Assembly: GCA_002255105.1 (NCBI GenBank)
Contig: NJEK01000066.1
Span: 1-7,167 of the forward strand
Source: Candidatus Wolframiiraptor sp. EX4484-121
GTDB lineage: Archaea > Thermoproteota > Nitrososphaeria_A > Caldarchaeales > Wolframiiraptoraceae
Reading direction: 5' to 3'
Length of the DNA: 7,167 nt
Below the pieces are notes generated by a model, which was not told the DNA's origin, did no database searches, and saw only the letters and a program-made list of their open reading frames with translations. Positions 1-5,640 of this stretch are shown piece by piece; positions within the stretch are counted from its first letter, which is position 1; each line of letters starts with the position of its first letter. Made by a program: the position numbers and the translations under genes.

Positions 1-562
1 GATATAGCCGCGACTAATCCGGCGTTTGAGGAGAGCGCGATGTTCGACGCGACGATCGATATAATGTTGGAGCAAGGCGCAAAATATGATAAGATAGTGT
101 TCGATTGCGCGGCGGTCGCAAACGCTGTGAGGCTTCTTGGATTGAATAAGATCTATGGATTATGGCTTCAGAGGATGATTAAGAGCAGGAAGGAGGCCCT
201 ATCTCTCAGGGTCAAGCTATCGTTTAGGAAGGAGAAGGCCATGGAGGAGATAAAGAAGGATCCGATGATGGCCGACCTGCTAAGCTTGAATGAGAGGATT
301 AAGAAGGCGAGTCAATATAGCCATCGGCGGAGTCATCGTAAACGGGGTTCTGAGAAGAGATGTGGCGGAGAAGGGGACGGAGTATATGAGGAATAAGTAT
401 GAGGAACAGAAGCACTACCTCGAAATCATCAAGGAGAGATTGGGGCCATTGGTTCGAGCAGTCATACCCCTATATGAAAGGGAGATCATCGGAGTCGATA
501 TGGTTAGACGGGTTGCAGACGACTTGGCCTCATGGACTCCTGAAAAGGGGCTACTATTCTAG
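1..562 (+). pseudogene. ArsA/GET3-family ATPase, 3' part, disrupted by internal deletion and frameshift
   Basis: The reading frame is open from base 1, so the gene starts outside the window and its P-loop is not visible. The first frame (to about 310) carries NPAFEES and then VFDCAAVANAVRLLGL, the TACK-archaeal counterpart of the ArsA/GET3 switch segment (DTAPTGHT in classical members), followed by a basic helical stretch ending near ERIKKA. The rest of the homology is in the +1 frame from about 314 to the TAG at 560-562: IGGVIVNGVL, a Lys/Glu-rich helix and the C-terminal VIPLYEREIIGVD. Family members normally have some 30-40 residues between these blocks, including a strand such as FVTLPEALP; they are absent and the frame has shifted. 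The family comprises soluble ATPases for tail-anchored protein targeting or oxyanion handling. The gene as read cannot make a complete ATPase; an assembly or sequencing error is the main alternative. Confidence 0.8.
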
Positions 563-582
563 AGGGAAGGTGCGGATCGAAT

Positions 583-843
583 GTGGCCATGAAAAATCTT
601 AAGCGAGGCTTAAGGGATTTCTTCTTCGGCTTCCTTTATCTCCCCCATATCAAAAATTTGCTGGAGCAGTACAATAATGAGGACTTAGCCCTGATGACCA
701 TCACCCTAGGCGACATGCTCGGGATACCGCTCATGTCCCCGATCTACAAGCTAAAATTGCTGCCACTTTGGTATCCGAGGATAGAGTATTGGAAGAAGCA
801 TGTGTTAATGGAAAAGAGCGCGTTGGAAAAGCTAAAGGAATGA
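583..843 (+). CDS. Small conserved-looking archaeal protein of unknown function, downstream of arsA/GET3-like gene
   Basis: This encodes 86 residues from the GTG at 583, or 84 from the ATG at 589. The GTG has a better placed purine-rich segment upstream (GCGGAT, about 5 nt away). The N-terminus is basic and aromatic (RGLRDFFFGFLYLP). The middle holds GDMLGIPLMSP followed by KLLPLWYPRIEYWKKH, and the tail is charged. There is no clear transmembrane segment, only a hydrophobic helix near the N-terminus, and no zinc or nucleotide motif. The pattern GDxLGxPxxxPxYxLxLLPxxxPxIxxWK seems familiar from small archaeal proteins, but I cannot name a family. It lies 20 bp after the disrupted ATPase gene on the same strand, so the two were probably co-transcribed and a link to that ATPase is plausible. 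It meets the aTrm56 remnant tail to tail 8 bp away. Confidence 0.65.
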   Translation: MAMKNLKRGLRDFFFGFLYLPHIKNLLEQYNNEDLALMTITLGDMLGIPLMSPIYKLKLLPLWYPRIEYWKKHVLMEKSALEKLKE

Positions 844-851
844 CCATTCAA

Positions 852-1175
852 CTAATCGGTGCGCACAACCCTCTTCCCCCTCCTTTGGGGAATTATCTTC
901 AACCTACCCCCATACATGGTTAGATGGATTATCTTCCCACCCCTCTCCCTCCAATCCCTCAGGACCTTCCTCCAATCCTCGACATAATTCACCTTAAACT
1001 CGCCGCCCCAGCTCTCCACAACCCTCCTCACACCGTCGAGTAGCTTGTCGTCTCTATCTCCTGTAATTAATGCCTCATCCGCGCCATAGGCCCTGGCCGT
1101 GAGGAGCACATGCGTCGTCAATCTCTGGTCCCTGATTATCCTATGGCCTAGCCTCAAGACAACGATCTTAGACAT
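852..1175 (-). CDS. tRNA (cytidine(56)-2'-O)-methyltransferase aTrm56, internally deleted (probably non-functional)
   Basis: The N-terminus (VVLRLGHR, then RLTTHVLLTARAYGADEAL, VVESWGGEF and GGKIIHLTMYG) matches the SPOUT enzyme that methylates the 2'-OH of C56 in the T loop of archaeal tRNAs. The last 17 residues (RLKIIPQRRGKRVV...) match the usual C-terminal end of the family (like KIVPQARGKKVV). Between MYG and this tail the whole knotted SAM-binding half is missing, in frame: no VVGAEKVP-like or GNQPHSEVAALA-like motif is found in any frame. The product has 107 residues, against roughly 175-200 for the family. A start at 1187 (111 residues) is possible, but MSKIVVLRLGHR fits family N-termini better. 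The neighbourhood of tfe and other tRNA genes fits. Without the knot the protein should not bind SAM. A real deletion and an assembly collapse cannot be told apart here. Confidence 0.8.
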   Translation of the reverse strand: MSKIVVLRLGHRIIRDQRLTTHVLLTARAYGADEALITGDRDDKLLDGVRRVVESWGGEFKVNYVEDWRKVLRDWRERGGKIIHLTMYGGRLKIIPQRRGKRVVRTD

Positions 1176-1230
1176 CTTCCAGATCATATCTTTCCAGAGG
1201 TAGGATTTTAGGGATGCTGTTTCCCAGACA

Positions 1231-1671
1231 TCATCTAATCTTCAGCCTTCTACCATCCCCTAGGACTAGGAATTCTCCATCGTCCCTGCCCTCCACCTTG
1301 AATATCATGGACTCCCGCTTCACCCTCTCAAGAACCTCTCTCGCCTTCTCGAACGCCTTAACCCTGTCCTCGGCTGAGACGAAGACATACGTTATCGGCT
1401 CGCCCGGCTTCAATCTCCCAACCCTGTGATAGATCCTTATACATGAAACTCCCTCACCCATCTCCTCCTCAACGATGCTGTTCAGCAGATTTGAGGCATG
1501 CCGCTCATGAGGCTCGCAGTTTAGCCAGTTAACAACGTGTCCCTCGACCTCTCTCTTCACATAGCCCACATAGATTACGACGGCGTTGGAGTTAGGACTA
1601 CCCATCGTTATCTCTTCAACCACCCTCCCAATATCGATTTTCTCCTCAATCAATCTCGCCTCCGAGGACAT
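1231..1671 (-). CDS. moaE: Molybdopterin synthase catalytic (large) subunit MoaE
   Basis: MoaE forms a heterotetramer with the sulfur carrier MoaD and converts precursor Z (cPMP) into molybdopterin by inserting two sulfurs, in the cytoplasm. The 146-residue length is typical. Recognisable segments are NAVVIYVGYVKR (residues 29-40, the core strand), IYHRVGRLKPGEP (80-92, the family hallmark HRxGxLxxGE), FVSAEDRVKAFEKARE (97-112) and the C-terminal catalytic segment, in which both lysines corresponding to E. coli K119 and K126 are present as K118 (ERVK) and K125 (IFK). The VRN motif of bacterial enzymes reads VKR here, a conservative change. No moaD, moaA or moaC lies in the window, so the rest of the pathway must be encoded elsewhere. 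The start is the ATG at 1671 immediately after GGGAG; a TATA-like element about 29 bp upstream suggests a nearly leaderless mRNA. Confidence 0.9.
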   Translation of the reverse strand: MSSEARLIEEKIDIGRVVEEITMGSPNSNAVVIYVGYVKREVEGHVVNWLNCEPHERHASNLLNSIVEEEMGEGVSCIRIYHRVGRLKPGEPITYVFVSAEDRVKAFEKAREVLERVKRESMIFKVEGRDDGEFLVLGDGRRLKIR

Positions 1672-1694
1672 CTCCCGACTCTCTTGAGGATCTT

Positions 1695-1705
1695 CGATTA
1701 ATAAT
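1695..1705 (-). promoter_or_regulatory. Candidate TATA box of moaE
   Basis: On the minus strand this reads ATTATTAATCG, in the 39-bp gap between tfe and moaE. Its centre is about 29 bp before the moaE ATG, as expected for an archaeal leaderless or very short-leader transcript. This is AT-rich pattern matching only. Confidence 0.35.
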
Positions 1706-1710
1706 TCTTC

Positions 1711-2271
1711 TCATGACTTGGCCTGCTTTTCCTCAACCTCCAACTTGCCGACCTTCATGAGCTCCTCGAGAAAGCCCTCAAGCTCCGCTATCTTCCATTC
1801 TAGAGCTTTAATCACCTCATCGTTCTGGTATGGTTGGAGGGGGTTACCGCATTCTGGGCATCTGAAGAGCTTATCCATGGCCTCATCAAATAGATACTTT
1901 CTATGGCCCGGAGTCCCACACCAATAGAATTGATTGTTCTTCTCGTTCTCGAGCTTCCGCTTAAGCCTGTCAAGTATCTTCTTCATATGGGTCATTATGA
2001 ATCCGGTGACCTGCCCCTCCTCAACATACCACTTAAAGATTCTGTGCTCCGTCTCCTTATCCCTGGTGAGCTCGTAGTGGAGTATTCCAAGCTCATTAAG
2101 CCTATGGAGTATTCTCCTAATATCCCTGACATCGACCTTTAGCTTGAGCGCTATCTCCTCATCGGTTATCCCCGGCTTCCTCAAGAGAAGCTTCATAACC
2201 TTCCCAGCCATCTCTCCCCCTATCATCGAGACAAGCTCTATTATGGTGCGCTTCTCGATTATCAGAAGCAT
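1711..2271 (-). CDS. tfe: Transcription initiation factor TFE, alpha subunit
   Basis: TFE (homologue of TFIIE-alpha) helps archaeal RNA polymerase open promoters and stabilises the open complex. Numbering from an upstream ATG at 2289, residues 15-100 are the winged helix (GITDEEIALKLKVDVRDIRR, then RILHRLNELGILHYELTRDK), 97-120 a basic helical linker, 121-152 the zinc ribbon, and 155-190 a C-terminal coiled-coil-like tail. The ribbon is unusual: the second knuckle CPECGNPL is normal (C144, C147), but the first is C124-GTPG-H129 instead of CxxC. I prefer the ATG at 2271 (186 residues) because family N-termini are short and a TATA-like element lies about 25 bp before it; the ATG at 2289 would add six residues. 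The gene is divergent from the DUF2110-like gene and is followed by moaE. Confidence 0.9.
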   Translation of the reverse strand: MLLIIEKRTIIELVSMIGGEMAGKVMKLLLRKPGITDEEIALKLKVDVRDIRRILHRLNELGILHYELTRDKETEHRIFKWYVEEGQVTGFIMTHMKKILDRLKRKLENEKNNQFYWCGTPGHRKYLFDEAMDKLFRCPECGNPLQPYQNDEVIKALEWKIAELEGFLEELMKVGKLEVEEKQAKS

Positions 2272-2290
2272 CCCGATACAGCTCCACATA

Positions 2291-2300
2291 ACTTTATTGA
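2291..2300 (-). promoter_or_regulatory. Candidate TATA box of tfe (AT-rich core possibly shared with the divergent gene)
   Basis: The minus strand reads TCAATAAAGT, centred about 25 bp before the ATG at 2271, which supports a leaderless tfe mRNA from that start. The same AT-rich stretch read on the plus strand lies about 30 bp before the ATG at 2326, so the two divergent promoters may overlap. Confidence 0.35.
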
Positions 2301-2325
2301 CAGGTTTCCTAAAAGTATTCCTAGG

Positions 2326-3054
2326 ATGCTGATCCTCGCCGAGAGGCCTTGGAGGAGGGTGGAAGCCGTCTCAAGGCTTGAGGAGTGGTTCAAGGGGATC
2401 TTCCTCGAGGCCGGAGGCGGTTCCGTTAAACTCTCCCAGGGTGAGGGTGGGTGGATAAGGGTTGAGGCTGATGATGAGCGGCTCCTCTCCTCGATCCTCA
2501 GGCTTAACACGAGATTCGATCCCATCTCAAGCGTTAACCAACCTCACACCGCTAAGGTCGTGAAGATCGGGCGGGGAAAAGTCTCCTACGAGTATCCGCT
2601 TCCAGATGGGTCGACCATAAAGGAGGCTTTCTATTCGAGAGGCTGGGCAGTCCAGCTCGGCTATGAGGGAGATGATGTTGAAGATTTTCTTGAGGCGTTG
2701 GGGATTGTTGAGGGGATGTCTATAAGCGTCTCGTTAAGTATGCCTTCATTGATTCAGAGGAGGTTGTTTCTGGATGAAGTTCTCAGAGGTTTGGATAGAA
2801 TCGTCTTGATGGATCTCGCTCCCCAAGAAGTTGAGAAAGTTCTTGAATCGGGTTTTAAGGGGTTTGCCGCATCCTATGAGACCATAACCCCCCTAACCCA
2901 CATAGTGTATCTCAAACTCGGGGCGAGCCTCGGTAAAGCATCTAAAAGATTGGAGGCATTAATACATAGCATGGCTCCAAGGGCTTCTTACAAACCCTTA
3001 AGCTGGAGAAGGCTCTCGAAGATAGATTGGAATGAGGTCCGATTTGAGGTATAG
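2326..3054 (+). CDS. DUF2110-like archaeal protein of unknown function, divergent from tfe
   Basis: This encodes 242 residues starting at an ATG. The N-terminal part (LAERPWRRVEAVSRLEEWF) is followed by an alternating strand/helix segment, then a glycine-rich strand region with KVVKIGRGKVSYEYPLP (about 77-94) and LEALGIVEGMSISVSL (about 123-138). The C-terminal third is helical and basic, with a DRIVLMDLAPQEVEK segment. No signal peptide, membrane segment, zinc site or nucleotide-binding motif is seen. The overall pattern and its position beside tfe recall the archaeal DUF2110 family; this is from memory and no search was done. Its function is unknown. Sharing a short divergent promoter region with a basal transcription factor suggests, but does not show, a role in transcription or RNA metabolism. 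It converges on the KARI-like gene across a 46-bp gap with no obvious terminator. Confidence 0.6.
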   Translation: MLILAERPWRRVEAVSRLEEWFKGIFLEAGGGSVKLSQGEGGWIRVEADDERLLSSILRLNTRFDPISSVNQPHTAKVVKIGRGKVSYEYPLPDGSTIKEAFYSRGWAVQLGYEGDDVEDFLEALGIVEGMSISVSLSMPSLIQRRLFLDEVLRGLDRIVLMDLAPQEVEKVLESGFKGFAASYETITPLTHIVYLKLGASLGKASKRLEALIHSMAPRASYKPLSWRRLSKIDWNEVRFEV

Positions 3055-3100
3055 GTGGGAGGTTTCGTCCGGGAGGCCGTGATGAAGGTTTGTTAAAGCG

Positions 3101-4138
<1,038 letters not shown>

Positions 4139-4168
4139 TTAGGAGTTTTTCAAGATCTCAATATGATG

Positions 4169-4266
4169 TGGTGGGCCGGGTGGGACTTGAACCCTATCGG
4201 CCAGCTTGGACTGGCTCACGACCTCCGCCGCGTGAGGGCGGCGTCATACCGCTAGACCACCGGCCC
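4169..4266 (-). tRNA. tRNA-Val (anticodon CAC) with a 23-nt intron in the T arm; CCA encoded
   Basis: On the minus strand the acceptor GGGCCGG (4260-4266) pairs with CCGGCCC (4173-4179). The D stem is followed by anticodon stem CCGCC/GGCGG around the loop CTCACGC, giving anticodon CAC (4232-4234), which reads GUG Val codons. A genomic CCA (4169-4171) follows A73. The variable loop is AGGTC. The T arm is interrupted: only after removing 4194-4216 does it form a perfect stem GTGGG-TTCAAGT-CCCAC. The intron therefore sits between positions 51 and 52, not at the canonical 37/38 site. Splicing would need the archaeal tRNA endonuclease acting on a bulge-helix-bulge. The overall sequence resembles known archaeal tRNA-Val genes. 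Confidence 0.93.
4194..4216 (-). other. Non-canonical tRNA intron (T-arm position 51/52), 23 nt
   Basis: The intron on the minus strand is AGCCAG-TCCAAG-CTGGC-CGATAG. It forms a 5-bp hairpin (GCCAG/CTGGC) with a 6-nt loop. The flanking exon GTCG pairs with intron CGAT (G·U, U-A, C-G, G-C), giving the 4-bp central helix of a bulge-helix-bulge, with 3-nt bulges TGA (cut TG^A) and AGG (cut AG^G). Cutting there joins GTG to GG and restores a perfect T stem. The outer exon helix is weak, so this is a relaxed BHB. Confidence 0.88.
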
Positions 4267-4287
4267 GTTAATTAGATTCTCTCCGAG

Positions 4288-4299
4288 GATAATTAAGAT
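4288..4299 (-). promoter_or_regulatory. Candidate TATA box of tRNA-Val
   Basis: The minus strand contains ATCTTAATTATC in the 37-bp gap between the rpl40e stop codon and the tRNA 5' end, centred about 27 bp upstream of the first tRNA base. This suggests the tRNA has its own promoter rather than depending on read-through from rpl40e. Confidence 0.4.
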
Positions 4300-4303
4300 T
4301 TTG

Positions 4304-4465
4304 CTACCTCTTGATCTCCCTCTTCTTCCACCTAAGATTGTAGCTATGGCATTTCCTGCACTTCACGGCGGTAGGCGCGTTCCTAGCCCCACACTCCCTG
4401 CAGATCTTATAATAGAGCCTTCGACGCTGAGCTATCTGAATTAGGGTCGGATCCCTTATTGGCAT
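4304..4465 (-). CDS. rpl40e: 50S ribosomal protein L40e
   Basis: The 53-residue protein begins MPIRDPTLIQIAQRRRLYYK, followed by a zinc ribbon with Cys22 and Cys25 (CRECGARN) and Cys36 and Cys39 (CRKC), then a basic aromatic tail (NLRWKKREIKR). This is the archaeal form of L40e, a small large-subunit protein that in eukaryotes is made as a fusion to ubiquitin. Length, zinc spacing and basic character are all typical. Start ATG at 4465 and stop TAG at 4304-4306. A strong TATA box about 28 bp before the ATG points to a leaderless mRNA. The gene is divergent from alba and is followed on the same strand by tRNA-Val. Its promoter lies in a perfectly duplicated 72-bp block. Confidence 0.95.
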   Translation of the reverse strand: MPIRDPTLIQIAQRRRLYYKICRECGARNAPTAVKCRKCHSYNLRWKKREIKR

Positions 4466-4488
4466 CTATGATAGGCCGTTTAAGCCTC

Positions 4489-4497
4489 AAATATATA
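4489..4497 (-). promoter_or_regulatory. TATA box of rpl40e (proximal copy)
   Basis: The minus strand reads TATATATTT after a GC-rich GGAGGG segment. The centre is about 28 bp before the rpl40e ATG at 4465, the spacing expected for leaderless archaeal transcription. Confidence 0.7.
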
Positions 4498-4560
4498 CCC
4501 TCCGCGACCCCGGCCCCGCGTTCTCCGCGAATTTCGACCCCGATAGGCCGTTTAAGCCTC

Positions 4561-4569
4561 AAATATATA
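4561..4569 (-). promoter_or_regulatory. Second copy of the rpl40e TATA box
   Basis: This is identical to the proximal box and sits exactly 72 bp further upstream because of the tandem duplication. If active it would start a transcript with a leader of about 72 nt that runs through the proximal promoter. Confidence 0.5.
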
Positions 4570-4622
4570 CCCTCCGCGACCCCGGCCCCGCGTTCTCCGC
4601 GAATTTCGACCCCCGATCTTGG

Positions 4623-4634
4623 AAAATATATTTA
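4623..4634 (+). promoter_or_regulatory. TATA box of alba
   Basis: The sequence AAAATATATTTA is preceded by GG and lies just beyond the 72-bp repeat. The expected transcription start is about 25 bp downstream (near 4655), giving a short leader before the first ATG at 4681 and about 70 nt before the working start at 4728. Confidence 0.65.
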
Positions 4635-4666
4635 TGTAAGAGTTTTAGAAACTCTATTAGCCCACG

Positions 4667-4760
4667 GAGTGTGTTAAGTGATGGCTGAGAAGGAGATTCC
4701 GACCGTATTGGTTGAGTGTGTTAAGTGATGGCTGAGAAGGAGATTCCGACCGTATTGGTT
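4667..4760 (+). repeat. Perfect tandem duplication of the alba start region, two 47-bp copies
   Basis: Bases 4667-4713 recur exactly at 4714-4760 (the match continues one base further). The unit holds 14 bases of upstream sequence plus codons 1-11 of alba. Because 47 is not a multiple of three, the first copy does not add residues to Alba; it makes a separate 15-codon frame. Confidence 0.97.
4681..4728 (+). other. 15-codon upstream ORF made by the duplicated alba start
   Basis: The first copy's ATG reads MAEKEIPTVLV as in Alba, then ECVK and a TGA at 4726-4728. That stop overlaps the real alba ATG (4728-4730) in a TGATG arrangement that permits termination-reinitiation. The GGAG before this ATG (4666-4669) is not fully carried into the second copy, where it reads TGAG, so the uORF has the better ribosome-binding sequence. 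Confidence 0.6.
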
Positions 4761-5006
4761 GGTAAGAAGCCCCTGATGAACTACGTTTTCGCCTGCCTAA
4801 CAACTCTCCAGGGAGGTGCAAACCAGCTGCTGATCAAGGCCAGAGGCAGGGCCATAAGCAGGGCCGTCGACGTGGTCCAGGTCCTCCAGCGCAGATTCTA
4901 CAAGGATCTGAAGGTTGAGGACATAAAGCTTGGAACTGAGGAGATGACTGGGCCGAATAATCAGCCGGTGAGCGTCAGCACGATCGAGATCCTGCTAAAG
5001 CGCTAA
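4728..5006 (+). CDS. albA: DNA/RNA-binding chromatin protein Alba
   Basis: The 92-residue protein has the full Alba core: VLVGKKPLMNYVFACLT (residues 9-25, including the Lys13-Lys14 pair matching Lys16-Lys17 of Sulfolobus Sso10b, the acetylation site), IKARGRAISRAVDVVQVL (36-53, the DNA-contacting loop and helix), then RRFYKDLKVEDIKLGTE and the C-terminal VSTIEILLKR. Alba dimers coat DNA and also bind RNA in archaea. The start is the ATG at 4728, in the second copy of a 47-bp tandem duplication; a GTG at 4725 would add one residue. The first copy of the start region cannot serve because its frame closes after 15 codons. It is the first gene of a likely alba-KH-aspS unit. Confidence 0.96.
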   Translation: MAEKEIPTVLVGKKPLMNYVFACLTTLQGGANQLLIKARGRAISRAVDVVQVLQRRFYKDLKVEDIKLGTEEMTGPNNQPVSVSTIEILLKR

Positions 5007-5062
5007 ACTCGATAAGGCTGCCGAGGCGGGCGTCTAACTCCCGTGGGTTCATTCCGGGGCTA

Positions 5063-5070
5063 GAGGTGAG
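5063..5070 (+). promoter_or_regulatory. Shine-Dalgarno sequence deciding the GTG start of the KH/NusA-like gene
   Basis: GAGGTGAG lies 3 nt before the GTG at 5074. It is a strong match to the 16S anti-SD and fits an internal operon gene, unlike the leaderless first genes in this window. Confidence 0.7.
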
Positions 5071-5073
5071 TAC

Positions 5074-5640
5074 GTGGAGTTCCCGTTGTGCACCTTCGAC
5101 CTAAAGACGGGCATATTTTGCTCAAGGTGCCGAGAGAAGATTAGGCAAGGGCTCTACGACGAATTCGACATAGAGGTGATGAGACTCTTACTGGAGCTTG
5201 AGAAGAGGTTTCCGAGACTTCAGAGGGCTGGATACGTTAAGGCCGTGAACGGTAAGGAGACCATACTCATAGTCCTCAGGGAGGGGAGCTTAAGGGAGAT
5301 CAAGTTTAAGGATCTAGCCGCCCTAAGGAGAATTCTATCCGAGAAGCTTGGAAAGCATGTTAGGATAGTCGAGGACTCCGGAGACGTGGTGAGGTTCATT
5401 GAGGGAGTCATAACCCCAGCAAGGATAGTTGCGGTGAACAAGATCTGGCTGCCGGATGGAAGCGAGGAGATGAGGGTGATCCTAGACAGTAGGCGGAATC
5501 TGAAGGTGGGCGTTAACTCTTTAATAGAGGTCGTCGAAAAGGTGAAGGGAGTTAAGCTAAACATCGACTTCGAACGAAGGTGGAGGGGAATTGAGGTCAG
5601 GAGACCGAGAAAAATTAAAGAGAAGTCATCTATCGGCTGA
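5074..5640 (+). CDS. KH-domain / NusA-like predicted RNA-binding protein
   Basis: The 188-residue protein has an N-terminal Cys cluster, C6 plus C16-SR-C19 (TGIFCSRCREK), then a helix (EFDIEVMRLLLELEKRF), a KH-like region (AVNGKETILIVLREGSL to KLGKHVRIVEDS, about 50-110) and a second alpha/beta module (ARIVAVNKIWLPDGSEEMRVIL to the VKGVKLNIDFERRW tail). This order fits the archaeal NusA-like/KH family often described as predicted transcription elongation factors. The first KH region lacks the usual GxxG RNA-binding loop (where homologues have something like GKGG it reads FKDLAAL), so nucleic-acid binding there may be weakened. The GTG start is chosen by the strong SD at 5063-5070. The gene follows alba by 67 bp and its 3' end overlaps the start of aspS by 50 bp, which argues for co-transcription with aspS. 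Confidence 0.75.
   Translation: MEFPLCTFDLKTGIFCSRCREKIRQGLYDEFDIEVMRLLLELEKRFPRLQRAGYVKAVNGKETILIVLREGSLREIKFKDLAALRRILSEKLGKHVRIVEDSGDVVRFIEGVITPARIVAVNKIWLPDGSEEMRVILDSRRNLKVGVNSLIEVVEKVKGVKLNIDFERRWRGIEVRRPRKIKEKSSIG
5582..5587 (+). promoter_or_regulatory. Shine-Dalgarno sequence supporting the TTG start of aspS
   Basis: GGAGGG, 3 nt before the TTG at 5591, lies inside the 3' end of the preceding gene. No ATG or GTG in the aspS frame exists near the expected N-terminus, so this site decides the start. Confidence 0.7.

Larger units (their letters stand above)
4470..4613. repeat. Perfect tandem duplication, two 72-bp copies
   Basis: Bases 4470-4541 and 4542-4613 are identical over all 72 positions, with mismatches just outside at both ends (4469 vs 4541; 4542 vs 4614). 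Each copy contains the rpl40e TATA box and GC-rich sequence (CCGCGACCCCGGCCCCGCG). The block lies wholly in the rpl40e-alba divergent intergenic region, starting 4 bp before the rpl40e ATG. Perfect identity implies a recent event or an assembly artefact. Confidence 0.97.

Noticed and set aside
399..602. Alternative plus-strand frame over the ATPase 3' end
   Set aside because: It overlaps the frame with clear ArsA/GET3 homology and has no recognisable motif.
1718..2332. Plus-strand frames opposite tfe
   Set aside because: They lie antisense to a strongly supported TFE gene and contain no domain-like motifs.
4192..4219. Insert in tRNA-Val read as a long variable arm (class II tRNA)
   Set aside because: tRNA-Val is class I, and the T stem lacks two pairs unless the 23 nt are removed; the intron explanation restores all five pairs.
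4470..4613. Possible CRISPR or satellite array
   Set aside because: There are only two directly abutting copies with no spacers; this is a simple tandem duplication.
4459..4677. 72-residue open frame with an internal 24-residue peptide repeat
   Set aside because: It is only the translation of the 72-bp non-coding tandem duplication and crosses both promoter regions; there is no homology or ribosome site to support it.
4681..4726. First ATG as the start of Alba
   Set aside because: The frame ends at TGA after 15 codons because the duplication length (47 bp) is not a multiple of three; only the ATG at 4728 opens the full gene.
5015..5062. tRNA-like stretch with GGGTTCATTCC
   Set aside because: No acceptor stem or matching T stem can be formed; only short hairpins are possible.
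5220..5564. Minus-strand frame opposite the KH/NusA-like gene, and similar minus frames opposite aspS (5990-6280, 6151-6360)
   Set aside because: They are antisense shadows of well supported genes, with Ser/Thr/Leu-rich composition typical of such shadows.
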